DNA of 64,000 nucleotides from assembly GCA_002331485.1 (NCBI GenBank), contig DCYS01000027.1, positions 67,021 to 131,020 on the forward strand, in the 5' to 3' direction. The notes beneath the pieces were generated by a model that saw only the letters and a list, made by a program, of their open reading frames with translations, was not told the origin of the DNA and did no database searches. Position 1 is the first letter of the stretch, and each line of letters starts with the position of its first letter. Positions 51,646-60,597 of this stretch are shown here, one piece after another. Made by a program: the position numbers and the translations under genes. Source of the DNA: Flavobacteriales bacterium UBA2104 (lineage in GTDB: Bacteria > Bacteroidota > Bacteroidia > Flavobacteriales_D > Crocinitomicaceae).

Positions 51646-52398
51646 ATGAAAACAGCGTTGATAACAGGAGCAACAAGTGGAATAGGTAAAGCAACTGCAA
51701 TTCGCCTTGCAAGTGAAGGTTTTAGATTGATACTCACAGGAAGAAGGCAAGATCGTTTGGATGAATTAAGTCAAGAACTGAGTAAAAAAACAGAAGTTTT
51801 TACGCTCAAATTTGATGTAAGAGATAAAGATGAGGTTAAAAAAAGTATAGACAGCATTCCTGTAGGTTTTGATACAATTGATGTGCTTGTTAATAACGCA
51901 GGTAATGCTCATGGTCTAGACAAAATCCAACAAGGAAGCCTAGAGGACTGGGACAATATGATAGACATTAATGTCAAAGGGCTCTTATACGTTTCTCGAG
52001 CTATTCTACCAAAGATGATAGATCAGGGAAAAGGGCATATTATCAACATAGGATCAACTGCTGGAAAGGAGGTATATCCAAACGGAAATGTATACTGTGC
52101 TAGCAAACATGCTGTGGATGCAATAAATCAAGGAATGAGAATGGACTTAAATGAACATGGTATCCGTGTTGGCGCAGTCAATCCTGGATTGGTAGAAACT
52201 GAATTTAGCGAAGTAAGATTTAAAGGTGATAAAGAAAGAGCAGCAAATGTATATAAAGGATTTGATCCTTTGAAACCTGAAGATATCGCTGACATAATAC
52301 ATTTTGTTGTAACCCGTCCATATCATGTTAACATTGCTGACCTTGTTGTGATGCCTACAGCTCAAGCAAGCAGTACAATTGTGAACAAGAAACAATAA
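51646..52398 (+). CDS. Short-chain dehydrogenase/reductase
   Basis: The 250-residue classical SDR has the nucleotide loop TGATSGIGKATA (about 7-18), with Arg residues after the second strand (LTGRRQDR) that favour NADP, NNAG (about 86), catalytic Ser in NIGSTAGKE and Y-x-x-x-K in YCASKHA (about 150-154). It resembles the YdfG-like 3-hydroxy acid/serine dehydrogenases (NPGLVETEFSEVRF, VTRPYHVNIADLVVMPT). The natural substrate cannot be read from sequence. Confidence 0.93.
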   Translation: MKTALITGATSGIGKATAIRLASEGFRLILTGRRQDRLDELSQELSKKTEVFTLKFDVRDKDEVKKSIDSIPVGFDTIDVLVNNAGNAHGLDKIQQGSLEDWDNMIDINVKGLLYVSRAILPKMIDQGKGHIINIGSTAGKEVYPNGNVYCASKHAVDAINQGMRMDLNEHGIRVGAVNPGLVETEFSEVRFKGDKERAANVYKGFDPLKPEDIADIIHFVVTRPYHVNIADLVVMPTAQASSTIVNKKQ

Positions 52399-52409
52399 TA
52401 ACTGATTGG

Positions 52410-52766
52410 ATGGATAAGTTCGGAACGTATACGATCATTATAGCACTCATCATGATGCTACTACCAGATATCTTTTCGGTGTTTGGTGTTGAAGATTTGA
52501 TGACCGAACCCATTTATCCGATGATAACCATAGCACTAGGAGGTGTTGGAGTAATACTTCATGTGCTTAATTTGATTTTGCGTAAACAATTATCGTTTAG
52601 CGCAATTACTTTATTGTCAAGTGTTGCATTAATAATTTCAGGTGTTTCCCTAAGCAAATTAGAAATTCCAAATACACATTATCTGACGCTGGTTGGCTTA
52701 TTGTTAGTGGCACTGTGGATAGCTGTTCCCCAAAAAAAGAGTAATAAAAAAGCCGATCAGAATTGA
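52410..52766 (+). CDS. Small inner-membrane protein with four helices
   Basis: The 118-residue protein has four hydrophobic segments (about 5-25, 33-56, 60-80, 85-105) and a basic cytoplasmic tail (PQKKSNKKADQN). I do not recognise the family. It starts 11 bases after the SDR gene and is the last gene of that run. The terminator hairpin overlaps its stop codon. Confidence 0.75.
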   Translation: MDKFGTYTIIIALIMMLLPDIFSVFGVEDLMTEPIYPMITIALGGVGVILHVLNLILRKQLSFSAITLLSSVALIISGVSLSKLEIPNTHYLTLVGLLLVALWIAVPQKKSNKKADQN

Positions 52767-52773
52767 CCGGCTT
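52750..52773. terminator. Bidirectional terminator
   Basis: AAGCCG (52750-52755) pairs with CGGCTT (52768-52773), with TCA/TGA pairing inside, and A and T runs flank it. It separates the SDR run from the convergent accC gene. Confidence 0.75.
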
Positions 52774-52793
52774 TACTATTATTTTGAATAAGC

Positions 52794-54128
52794 TTAATAC
52801 TCGAAATCATCCATGAACTTCGTTGTAAAGTTTCCTTTATTGAAGTTCTCATCTTTCATCAACTTAATGTGAAAAGGAATCGTCGTTTTAACACCTTCTA
52901 CGATATACTCATCAAGCGCACGTCTCATTTTAAGAATTGCTTCTTCTCGTGTCTGAGCAACAGTGATTAGCTTTGCAACCATAGAGTCATAATGAGGTGG
53001 AATAGTATAACCTGCATAAACGTGTGTGTCAATTCTTATTCCATGACCACCTGGTTCGTGATACTCTGTGATTTTTCCTGGTGAAGGACGGAATCCGTTA
53101 TCGGGGTCTTCTGCATTAATTCTACATTGAATCGAATGCATGATCGGTTCATAATTGTTTCCACTGATTTTTTCTCCGGCAGCAATCTTGATCTGTTCCT
53201 TGATAAGGTCAAAATTAATTACTTCTTCAGTAATTGTGTGCTCTACCTGAATACGAGTATTCATCTCCATGAAATAGAAATCACGGTTCTTATCAACTAA
53301 GAATTCAACCGTACCAACACCTTCATAGTCAACAGCTTTGGTTGCTTTAATAGCAGCCTCACCCATTTTTTTACGAAGTTTTGCAGTCATAAATGGTGAA
53401 GGAGTTTCCTCAACCAATTTTTGGTGTCGACGCTGAATAGAACAGTCTCGCTCAGACATATGACAAGCATTACCGTGCTGATCTCCGGCGATCTGAATTT
53501 CAATGTGACGAGGTTCTTCAATGAATTTCTCCATATAAAGCCCATCATTAGAGAATGCTGCTTTGGCCTCTTGTTTTGCAGAGTCCCAGTTTTTCTCCAT
53601 TTCCTCTTTTTTCCAAACAATACGCATACCTTTTCCACCACCTCCAGCGGTAGCTTTTAGTATGACAGGATACTTGATCTTTTCAGCCGTCTTATATGCA
53701 TCGTCAAGATCTTTTAACAATCCTTTTGATCCTGGAATACATGGTACTCCAGCTTTGATCATCGTTGCTTTTGCTGTGGCTTTATCACCCATTCCATCGA
53801 TCTGTTCTGGAGTCGCACCAATAAACTTGATGTCGTGTTCTTCACATACTTTAGAAAATTTAGCATTCTCAGATAAGAAGCCGTATCCTGGGTGAATAGC
53901 GTCTGCATTTGTTATTTCTGCAGCAGCAATAATATTTGGTATCTGTAAGTAAGACTGCGCACTTTGCGCAGGACCTATACAAACAGCTTCGTCGGCAAAT
54001 CGTACATGAAGACTATCTGCATCAGCAGTACTGTAGACTGCAACAGTTTTTATCCCCATTTCCTTACATGTGCGAATGACACGTAAAGCGATTTCGCCCC
54101 TATTGGCAATCAATATTTTTTTGAACAT
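52794..54128 (-). CDS. accC: Acetyl-CoA carboxylase, biotin carboxylase subunit
   Basis: The 444-residue ATP-grasp enzyme has LIANRGEIALRVIRTCKEMGI at the N-terminus, the Gly-rich ATP loop ATAGGGGKGMRIV (about 162-174), MEMNTRIQVEHTITE (about 287-301) and INAEDPDNGFRPSPG. It carboxylates the biotin on AccB using bicarbonate and ATP. It is the last gene of the yceD-rpmF-plsX-fabH-accB-accC cluster, 36 bases after accB. The carboxyltransferase subunits are elsewhere. Confidence 0.97.
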   Translation of the reverse strand: MFKKILIANRGEIALRVIRTCKEMGIKTVAVYSTADADSLHVRFADEAVCIGPAQSAQSYLQIPNIIAAAEITNADAIHPGYGFLSENAKFSKVCEEHDIKFIGATPEQIDGMGDKATAKATMIKAGVPCIPGSKGLLKDLDDAYKTAEKIKYPVILKATAGGGGKGMRIVWKKEEMEKNWDSAKQEAKAAFSNDGLYMEKFIEEPRHIEIQIAGDQHGNACHMSERDCSIQRRHQKLVEETPSPFMTAKLRKKMGEAAIKATKAVDYEGVGTVEFLVDKNRDFYFMEMNTRIQVEHTITEEVINFDLIKEQIKIAAGEKISGNNYEPIMHSIQCRINAEDPDNGFRPSPGKITEYHEPGGHGIRIDTHVYAGYTIPPHYDSMVAKLITVAQTREEAILKMRRALDEYIVEGVKTTIPFHIKLMKDENFNKGNFTTKFMDDFEY

Positions 54129-54164
54129 GTTGTGCCTTTTGGGTATTTAAATTCGAATTGAAAA

Positions 54165-54689
54165 TTATGAAGGATCAACCAAGAATAATGGCTGGTCATA
54201 TTCAACTGGTGTTGCATCATCGACAAGCACCTTAACGATCTTACCAGAAACTTCTGACTCTATTTCGTTAAACAGTTTCATTGCCTCTATGATACAAACT
54301 TGATCTCCAGCTTTAACAGTGTCTCCAACTTCTACGAAAAGAGGTTTGTCAGGAGAAGGAGCGCGATAGAATGTACCTATCATTGGAGACTTTATTGTCA
54401 AATATTTATCATCATCTGATTTTGCGGCATCACCACCACCTTGTGCTTCTGCAGGTGCAGGAGCTGGAGCTGATTGTTGAGGTGCCGGAGCAGGCGCCGG
54501 TGCTGGAGCAGGTGCCTGTTGAGGCATTGCTTGAGCCATTGGCTGCTGTACATAAACAGTTTTTTCTTCTTTCTGCTTTTTAGACTCTGACTTGATTGTG
54601 ATCTTAAAATCTTTTTCTTCAATCTCTACCTCTGTAACACCAGACTTTGAGACGAATTTAATCAGGTCTTGAATTTCTTTCTGATTCAT
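54165..54689 (-). CDS. accB: Biotin carboxyl carrier protein
   Basis: The 174-residue protein has an N-terminal helical part (QKEIQDLIKFVSKSGVTEVEIEEKDF), a linker of Ala, Pro and Gln (about 50-85) and a biotinyl domain (about 95-172) with the target Lys in IEAMKLFNEIES (about 137). It shuttles carboxylated biotin between AccC and the carboxyltransferase. It lies between fabH and accC on the same strand, with 38 and 36 base gaps. Confidence 0.97.
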   Translation of the reverse strand: MNQKEIQDLIKFVSKSGVTEVEIEEKDFKITIKSESKKQKEEKTVYVQQPMAQAMPQQAPAPAPAPAPAPQQSAPAPAPAEAQGGGDAAKSDDDKYLTIKSPMIGTFYRAPSPDKPLFVEVGDTVKAGDQVCIIEAMKLFNEIESEVSGKIVKVLVDDATPVEYDQPLFLVDPS

Positions 54690-54727
54690 TATTCGTGAAT
54701 TTTTGTGGAATAAATGTATATAAAATT

Positions 54728-55720
54728 TTATGAATTATAGGCCCATTTGAGGTAAATCGCGCCCCACGTGAAACCACCACCAAAGGCAGATAGAACTATG
54801 TTGTCACCTTTTTTAAGTTGACTTTCCCAATCCCATAAGCAAAGGGGCAATGTACCTGCGGTTGTATTCCCATATTTTTGAATGTTGACCATTACCTTTT
54901 CTGAAGGAAGCCCCATTCGATTAGCCGTAGCATCAATTATCCTTAAGTTAGCCTGGTGAGGAACCAACCAATCAACATCTTCTGATGTAAGGTTGTTTCG
55001 ATTCATTATCTCAGCAGAAACATCCGCCATGTTAGTTACGGCAAATTTAAAAACGGCTTTCCCTTCTTGATGAACATAGTGCATTCGCTTGTCCACTGTT
55101 TCGTGTGTAGGTGGGTTTAAAGATCCTCCACCAGGTTGTAGTAAGTATTTTCTACCTTGACCATCACTTTTCAAAACGCTGTCAACAACACCTAACCCTT
55201 CTTCATTTGGTTCGAGTAGAACGGCACCACCACCATCTCCAAAAATCACACAAGTTGCGCGATCTTCGTAGTCGAGGATTGAAGTCATTTTATCAGCACC
55301 TATAACGATCACCTTCTTGTACTTGCCAGTCTCGATAAACTGAGCCCCTGTTGCTAAAGAGTAAATAAAACCAGAACAAGCTGCGTTAACGTCAAAACTC
55401 CATGCGTTTGTCATCCCAACTTTATCACTAATAACATTTGCAGTTGAGGGAAAAGGGTAATCAGGGGTAACTGTACCACATATTACCAGGTCGATCTCTT
55501 TTGGATCGATGTTCTTTTTCTCTAAAAGCTTTTTAACAGCACGAGTTCCTATATCCGATGTTGCTTCGTCATCACCAAGAATATGACGTTCTTTTATCCC
55601 TGTTCGCGTTGTTATCCATTCGTCAGACGTATCAATGATCTTCTCAAGATCATGATTTGTCATAACTTTTTCAGGAACATATCCTTCAACACCTGTTATT
55701 GCCGCTGTTATTTTGCCCAT
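54728..55720 (-). CDS. fabH: Beta-ketoacyl-ACP synthase III
   Basis: The 330-residue thiolase-fold enzyme has the catalytic triad Cys in NAACSGFIYSL (about 114), His in VPHQANLRI (about 254) and Asn in YGNTTAGTLPL (about 284), with DEWITTRTGIKERH near the start and FGGGFTWGA at the end. It starts fatty acid chains by joining acetyl-CoA, or a branched starter, to malonyl-ACP. Its start overlaps the last base of the plsX gene (TAATG-type junction). Confidence 0.97.
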   Translation of the reverse strand: MGKITAAITGVEGYVPEKVMTNHDLEKIIDTSDEWITTRTGIKERHILGDDEATSDIGTRAVKKLLEKKNIDPKEIDLVICGTVTPDYPFPSTANVISDKVGMTNAWSFDVNAACSGFIYSLATGAQFIETGKYKKVIVIGADKMTSILDYEDRATCVIFGDGGGAVLLEPNEEGLGVVDSVLKSDGQGRKYLLQPGGGSLNPPTHETVDKRMHYVHQEGKAVFKFAVTNMADVSAEIMNRNNLTSEDVDWLVPHQANLRIIDATANRMGLPSEKVMVNIQKYGNTTAGTLPLCLWDWESQLKKGDNIVLSAFGGGFTWGAIYLKWAYNS

Positions 55721-56658
55721 TACTTAAATGCTTCTTTTATTTTCTTTGTCAATCTTGAGCTGGCCACATCATATGCATGAATCAACATGTTCTTAACTGC
55801 AACATCATTTGAAATACCGTGACCGATTATTACATCAGAATTGACGCCTAATATAGGAGTTCCCCCATAATTTTCATAATTAAAGCGATCGAAATAATCG
55901 TCCTTAATACCTCTCTTTTTGATAATACTGTAGATGCCTTCTGCTTGTTTTAAAACTACATTTCCAGTAAATCCATCACAAACGATCACATCAGCTTTAC
56001 CTGAAAAAAGATCACGACCCTCAACATTTCCTACAAAGTTGAAGTCGGTAGTTCCATTCATGAGCTTGTGAGCCGATTGTGTAAGTAAATTCCCTTTTGA
56101 TTCTTCTTCTCCAATATTGAGAAGAGCAACTTTCGGATTTTCAACTCCCAAAACGTTTTGTGCATATAAAGAACCGAGCTGTGCAAATTGATAAAGTACA
56201 TCTGGTTTGCAGTCGGCGTTAGTTCCAACATCCAGAATAACTGAGTTTCCTCCATTTTCAATTGGTAAAACAGAAGTTATACAAGGGCGTATAACACCAG
56301 GAATAGCGTTTACCTTATACATGGCACCAACGAGCATAGCACCAGTGTTTCCTGTGCTCGCAAATGAATCTATACTACCCTTTGACAATAATTCAAAGCC
56401 GATAGATATCGAACTATTTGGTTTTTGAGGTATCGCTCGTGTTGGATGATCATGCATTGTGATCACCTCTTCCGCTTCGACAATATCTATTCGTGATTCA
56501 TCATACGATTGAGTCCCTAAAACACGATCTATCTCATCTCGTTTCCCGATCAAAGATATTTTAACATGCTCAGGTAACTCTGATATAGCGTGAAGCGCCC
56601 CAATCACATTTGCGTCAGGGGCAAAATCACCACCACTAATGTCTAGCCCAATATTCAT
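55720..56658 (-). CDS. plsX: Phosphate acyltransferase PlsX
   Basis: The 312-residue protein matches PlsX throughout: IGLDISGGDFAPDANVIGAL (about 3-22), FASTGNTGAMLVGAMY (about 98), LDVGTNADCKPDVLYQFAQLG, NIGEEESKGN and VCDGFTGNVVLKQAEG. It turns acyl-ACP into acyl-phosphate for PlsY in phospholipid synthesis. It follows rpmF by 34 bases. Its coupling with fabH is the common bacterial order. Confidence 0.97.
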   Translation of the reverse strand: MNIGLDISGGDFAPDANVIGALHAISELPEHVKISLIGKRDEIDRVLGTQSYDESRIDIVEAEEVITMHDHPTRAIPQKPNSSISIGFELLSKGSIDSFASTGNTGAMLVGAMYKVNAIPGVIRPCITSVLPIENGGNSVILDVGTNADCKPDVLYQFAQLGSLYAQNVLGVENPKVALLNIGEEESKGNLLTQSAHKLMNGTTDFNFVGNVEGRDLFSGKADVIVCDGFTGNVVLKQAEGIYSIIKKRGIKDDYFDRFNYENYGGTPILGVNSDVIIGHGISNDVAVKNMLIHAYDVASSRLTKKIKEAFK

Positions 56659-56692
56659 AGGGTTGAAGTCCGTTTAATTACGATTTACGAAA

Positions 56693-56884
56693 TTAAACTG
56701 CAACCTCTTTTTCAGCGATTACTCGACCTTTGTAATAAAGTTTTCCCTCGTGCCAATGAGCACGGTGGTACAAGTGAGACTGACCTGTTTCTGAACAAGT
56801 CGCAATGTTTCCAGCTGTTGCTTTCTTGTGCGTACGTCTCTTGTCTCTTCTTTTTGTCGAAGTTCTTCTTTTAGGATGTGCCAT
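56693..56884 (-). CDS. rpmF: 50S ribosomal protein L32
   Basis: The 63-residue basic protein begins AHPKRRTSTKRRDKRRTHKK, the conserved L32 start, and continues with CSETGQSHLYHRAHWHEGKLYYKGRVI-type sequence. Only one Cys of the zinc ribbon found in many L32 proteins remains, so it is a zinc-free form. It sits between yceD and plsX as usual. Confidence 0.96.
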   Translation of the reverse strand: MAHPKRRTSTKRRDKRRTHKKATAGNIATCSETGQSHLYHRAHWHEGKLYYKGRVIAEKEVAV

Positions 56885-56908
56885 TTCTACTTTTATTTAT
56901 ATAAACAA

Positions 56909-57418
56909 TTAATTCAAATTTTTTAATGCTTTCCAACGAGGATCAATATCGTCGTCTTCATCATTGTCAGGACCTGAGTACTTATCTAAAAGATCAAGCA
57001 TTTCTTCGTTACAATCACCTTCGTCATGAATTATTTTATTGGGAAGCTCAACAGTAATTAGTTCGTAAAAATGTGGAGCCATATTAAGTTTGAACTCATT
57101 AGGGCTAACCATAACAAGATTCTCATCTTCACTAATTTCTTCTCCAAACTTGAACACTAAACTGTGCTCAAATTGAATGTCAGCTTTCATCGGCTCTGTG
57201 CATCGATCACATGTTGACCATACAAAACCATCCATTTGGATGTCTGCAGTCATCATGGTTTCCTTCTTCTCAAGAACCATTTCAACGCTGATCTCCCCTT
57301 GTTTAATCAAAGAGTACTCAAGATCTTCAAAGAACGAATCCGTAATCTTGTATGAATAAGGGTGTTTACCCACTTTCAAACCTTCAAACGGAATGATAAA
57401 TTCCTTATCTACGCTCAT
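56909..57418 (-). CDS. yceD: DUF177/YceD-family protein
   Basis: The 169-residue protein has the YceD hallmarks: beta strands, then a C-x-x-C in STCDRCTEPM (about 73-76), an acidic middle, and LPNKIIHDEGDC followed by DPRWKALKNL at the C-terminus. The family is linked to 23S rRNA processing and is nearly always encoded just before rpmF, as here (24-base gap). It is the first gene of the lipid cluster; the promoter should lie in 57419-57580. Confidence 0.93.
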   Translation of the reverse strand: MSVDKEFIIPFEGLKVGKHPYSYKITDSFFEDLEYSLIKQGEISVEMVLEKKETMMTADIQMDGFVWSTCDRCTEPMKADIQFEHSLVFKFGEEISEDENLVMVSPNEFKLNMAPHFYELITVELPNKIIHDEGDCNEEMLDLLDKYSGPDNDEDDDIDPRWKALKNLN

Positions 57419-57580
57419 ACACCCGCAAAAATTTGGAGTGCAAATGTATAAAAATTCGTTTACAACACGCTAGTTGTAAATAAATGAATCGACAAAGATA
57501 GTGATTTTGATTAACTGAGAATGACTTGAGCCTTAAGTTATTTGATGTATGGTATAAAATGATTTTGGTATTTTCGCTTT

Positions 57581-58207
57581 ATGTTCCATACTGAAACAAG
57601 AAAATACGGTCCGGTTGAAGTTCACCTCTTGTATTATGAAAACTTCTTTATGGAAGAACACCTTCATAATTTATTAGATGAAGAACAGAAAAGATTGCAA
57701 AAACTTAATCACCCTTCCAGAAAGAGAGAATTTGTTGCGACTAGAGTTTTAAGGTCAATGGTTTTTGGAAATGAGCCTATCTTATACAATGACATAGGGG
57801 CTCCTCACATTAAAGGCGAGGGATACATTTCAATTTCCCATGCTCCGCATGTTGTTGGCTTGGCATTTTGTAAGTTGTTTCAAATTGGACTAGATCTGGA
57901 ACCGATTAGGAGCAAAGCAATGAACGTAAGTGATAAGTTTTTAAGTAAACATGAAAAAACCGTACTTGAAACAACAAGTGAAGTTGAAATGACCAAGGTT
58001 TGGTCTGGAAAAGAGGCGCTTTACAAGCTTGCTGGTCGAAAAGGAATTATTTTTTCAGAAAGTTTATTGTTAGAAAAGTTTGATGAAGAAGAATGGGAAG
58101 GCAGAATTCAGTTTCCGGGGATTCTTAAATTTGTTCCTATGCACATCGTTAAGATCAATGATTTTGTTTTATCTGTAAATTCAAACCCGGTGTATGAAAA
58201 AGAATGA
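57581..58207 (+). CDS. 4'-phosphopantetheinyl transferase superfamily protein
   Basis: The 208-residue protein is a Sfp-like transferase: VATRVLRSMVFG, GAPHIKGEGYISISHAPHVVGLAFC (about 68-92), the metal-binding IGLDLEPIRSKA (about 105-110) and WSGKEALYKLAGRKG (about 142-156), which carries the second acidic ligand. It attaches the CoA-derived arm to acyl or peptidyl carrier proteins. No AcpS is in view, so it may serve fatty acid synthesis too. Its end overlaps the GGGP synthase gene by 14 bases. Confidence 0.93.
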   Translation: MFHTETRKYGPVEVHLLYYENFFMEEHLHNLLDEEQKRLQKLNHPSRKREFVATRVLRSMVFGNEPILYNDIGAPHIKGEGYISISHAPHVVGLAFCKLFQIGLDLEPIRSKAMNVSDKFLSKHEKTVLETTSEVEMTKVWSGKEALYKLAGRKGIIFSESLLLEKFDEEEWEGRIQFPGILKFVPMHIVKINDFVLSVNSNPVYEKE

Positions 58208-58946
58208 TTTTATTTTTTCTCGTTTTAGTGAGAAATTGGGACAGATTGCAATTTTGATCGATCCAGAAAAAACTCAAGATCATCAAAGAATGGTCGACCT
58301 TATTAAAAAAGCTGACTTTGCAGGTGTTGATTATTTTTTTGTTGGCGGAAGCACTGTGACTCCCGAACAAATGGAGAGAACGATAGCAGTCATTAAGGGC
58401 CATAGCGAAACGCCTGTTGTCATATTTCCTGGAGATCATCAACAAGTTTCGGAAAGAGCGGATGGTCTGCTTTATTTAAGCCTGTTATCGGGAAGAAACC
58501 CAGAATACTTGATCGGTCAGCACGTAACAAGTGCAAAGCGTGTTTACAACCTACAAAGCCTAGAGATAATACCCACCGCATATATTCTTGTAGATGGCGG
58601 AACCAGCAGTAGTGTCGCTTATGTGAGTCAAACAACTCCTATACCTAGAGATAAAACAACTATTGCGGTAAACACAGCTTTGGCGGGTATTTTACAAGGG
58701 AAGAGGCTTGTTTATTTTGATGCTGGAAGTGGGGCGAAACAATCTGTTCCTTGCGAAATGCTAAAAGAGTTAAGGAAAAACGACAAGAGAACACCAATAA
58801 TAGTTGGAGGAGGAATTAGGAGCGTGGAGCAACTTGCGGAATTTAAGAATGCGGGGGTGAATGTGACAGTAGTTGGAAATCACATTGAGGAAAACATTGA
58901 TTTTTTACTGGAGGTTAACGCTTACACTAAAAAGACGGACCAATGA
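58194..58946 (+). CDS. Geranylgeranylglyceryl/heptaprenylglyceryl phosphate synthase
   Basis: The 250-residue TIM-barrel protein matches the PcrB/GGGPS family: AILIDPEKT (about 18), FVGGSTVTPEQMERTI (about 44), VVIFPGDHQQVS, LLSGRNPEYLIGQHV, YILVDGGTSSSVAYV (about 128), and VYFDAGSGAKQ and IIVGGGIRSVEQ (about 180-215) for the phosphate. The enzyme joins a polyprenyl diphosphate to glycerol 1-phosphate. It is the first step of archaeal ether lipids, but forms also occur in Flavobacteria and Bacilli. It overlaps the transferase gene by 14 bases and the next gene by 4, so all three are tightly coupled. Confidence 0.93.
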   Translation: MKKNDFIFSRFSEKLGQIAILIDPEKTQDHQRMVDLIKKADFAGVDYFFVGGSTVTPEQMERTIAVIKGHSETPVVIFPGDHQQVSERADGLLYLSLLSGRNPEYLIGQHVTSAKRVYNLQSLEIIPTAYILVDGGTSSSVAYVSQTTPIPRDKTTIAVNTALAGILQGKRLVYFDAGSGAKQSVPCEMLKELRKNDKRTPIIVGGGIRSVEQLAEFKNAGVNVTVVGNHIEENIDFLLEVNAYTKKTDQ

Positions 58947-60505
58947 AGTTTTTTAGTTTATCAGAATTAAAGAACAACATTTCATCTGGGCTGGATAGTC
59001 ATGAGTCGGACTTTTTTAAGGCGCTGCGAAAAGAATATGCAAGACTTTTTGAATCAAGTCCAGGTCTTAAAATTGATGACCGTGAGGTGACCGAACAGGA
59101 ATTGTTTTTTCTGATTGACCTGTATGAAAAGGAAGAGAACCAAGTTTTTAGTTCATGGGTCGAAGCAGATGAAACCCTTCTTTCTTTTTTAAAAAACAAA
59201 AGAATCAGGAAGATTAAACCTGTTGATCTGCATGAAGGTCATTTATTACAGGAGAAATATCAAGTTTTTTTAGGTCATTTTCTTTATTCCGAGTTAACTC
59301 ATAAAGTTAAAGAAGCTATCGAGACAGAGGATTTATTCTCAATGGTTTTATATACGGAGTTGTCAAAAATCCTAACTGAAAAGAAAAGAATAGATGTACA
59401 AAGGCCTTTTCAAGAATATATTGAAGGAGCTCTAAAATCAAATAATAAGCTGGTATTTTCGGAGGAGTTTATCGGCCTTCTGAACTTACTTGACGATAAT
59501 TATTATTCACTGAAGATCAGTTATGTTGACTATATAAAAACAAAGGTTAAAAAAGACAATGAGCTTTGGGGTGAAGGAATAAAACGGTTAAAGCAGCTTA
59601 AACTTCACAAACAACATAAAGTAGAAGTTGCTAATCTGATTAACACATTATCTGAGAAGCCGAATAAGAATAGTAGCATTCGTGTTTTTCAACTTTTAAG
59701 AACACCATTGTTTTATGCTGGTTTGTTGATCATTGCGGTGCTTGTTTATATTCTTATTCCGAAAGAGGCAGTTAAGCCCCCAATCAAAAGCGGTGTTCCA
59801 CAAAACAGAACTGGGTTAGACAGTTTGACATTAGCAGAAATTGAAGGAACAGACACGCTATTAGGCTATAAAGAAGACAGTGTGTTACAAGATCTTGAAA
59901 AATTTGCCCCACCACCCGATGTTGTTGACGCTTTTCAGGTGGTAGATGGAGAAGACACCCTGAAGAATCAGTTAGTTAAGGCCTTAACCAGAAGTATGGT
60001 TGCAGATTATAACATTCAAGATAAGCAGCAGGATTCCGAAAGCTGTAATTCGCTGAGCATTTCCGAAAAAGAAGGTTTTCAGATGAAGGGAGTGCTAGAC
60101 CTGGATGATTTTTACGGAGGTTTTGATCACTTATTGATTAACAAAACGGAATATGACCTCTACATCATTCTTTTTGAGAACGAATCTTCAGGTGATGCTT
60201 ATGGTTCTTTCGTACCTGCAAACGGAAAAATTCGGTTTGAGTATAAAAAGAATATGCGCCTTACAGTGTATAGCGGAAGGGACTTGACAAAGTTCAACCC
60301 ATTACTTCATAAGAATGGAGGGTATGGAAGTGTTCAATACGCAAAAGAGATAGACGACCGTTTTACCGCCCACTTCTGTGAACTAAACATGTATAATTTA
60401 CAGTTAATGGGAAAAACATGGACAGCAAAGAGTCACGGCTCCAAATCAACTATTTCTAACCAAAATGGACCAATATTGTTCGAGTCCGATGCCTTTGTAG
60501 AATAA
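58943..60505 (+). CDS. Unknown single-span membrane protein coupled to GGGP synthase
   Basis: I do not recognise this 520-residue protein. The first 250 residues are highly charged and helical, probably cytoplasmic. One membrane helix follows (about 253-270, PLFYAGLLIIAVLVYILIP). Then come a Pro-rich stretch, an acidic segment, and a C-terminal domain (about 380-520) with beta strands and several aromatic residues (YDLYIILFENESSGDAYGSFVPANGKIRFEYKK), probably periplasmic. The ATG overlaps the stop of the GGGP synthase gene. Coupling suggests a link to that enzyme's lipid product, but this is inference. Confidence 0.75.
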   Translation: MKFFSLSELKNNISSGLDSHESDFFKALRKEYARLFESSPGLKIDDREVTEQELFFLIDLYEKEENQVFSSWVEADETLLSFLKNKRIRKIKPVDLHEGHLLQEKYQVFLGHFLYSELTHKVKEAIETEDLFSMVLYTELSKILTEKKRIDVQRPFQEYIEGALKSNNKLVFSEEFIGLLNLLDDNYYSLKISYVDYIKTKVKKDNELWGEGIKRLKQLKLHKQHKVEVANLINTLSEKPNKNSSIRVFQLLRTPLFYAGLLIIAVLVYILIPKEAVKPPIKSGVPQNRTGLDSLTLAEIEGTDTLLGYKEDSVLQDLEKFAPPPDVVDAFQVVDGEDTLKNQLVKALTRSMVADYNIQDKQQDSESCNSLSISEKEGFQMKGVLDLDDFYGGFDHLLINKTEYDLYIILFENESSGDAYGSFVPANGKIRFEYKKNMRLTVYSGRDLTKFNPLLHKNGGYGSVQYAKEIDDRFTAHFCELNMYNLQLMGKTWTAKSHGSKSTISNQNGPILFESDAFVE

Positions 60506-60588
60506 GCTATCCTCCCAATCACGATTTGTGAATATTTTAACCCAGGACACAATAACTGTGATTTCTTTTCATTGTCAAAAGAACTCCT

Positions 60589-60596
60589 TAAATTTG
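60589..60596 (+). promoter_or_regulatory. -7 element at the dehydrogenase start codon
   Basis: TAAATTTG fits TAnnTTTG but ends only 1 base before the ATG at 60598. If it is used, the transcript would begin inside the assigned reading frame and translation would start at 60619 or 60631. Confidence 0.35.
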
Positions 60597-60597
60597 C

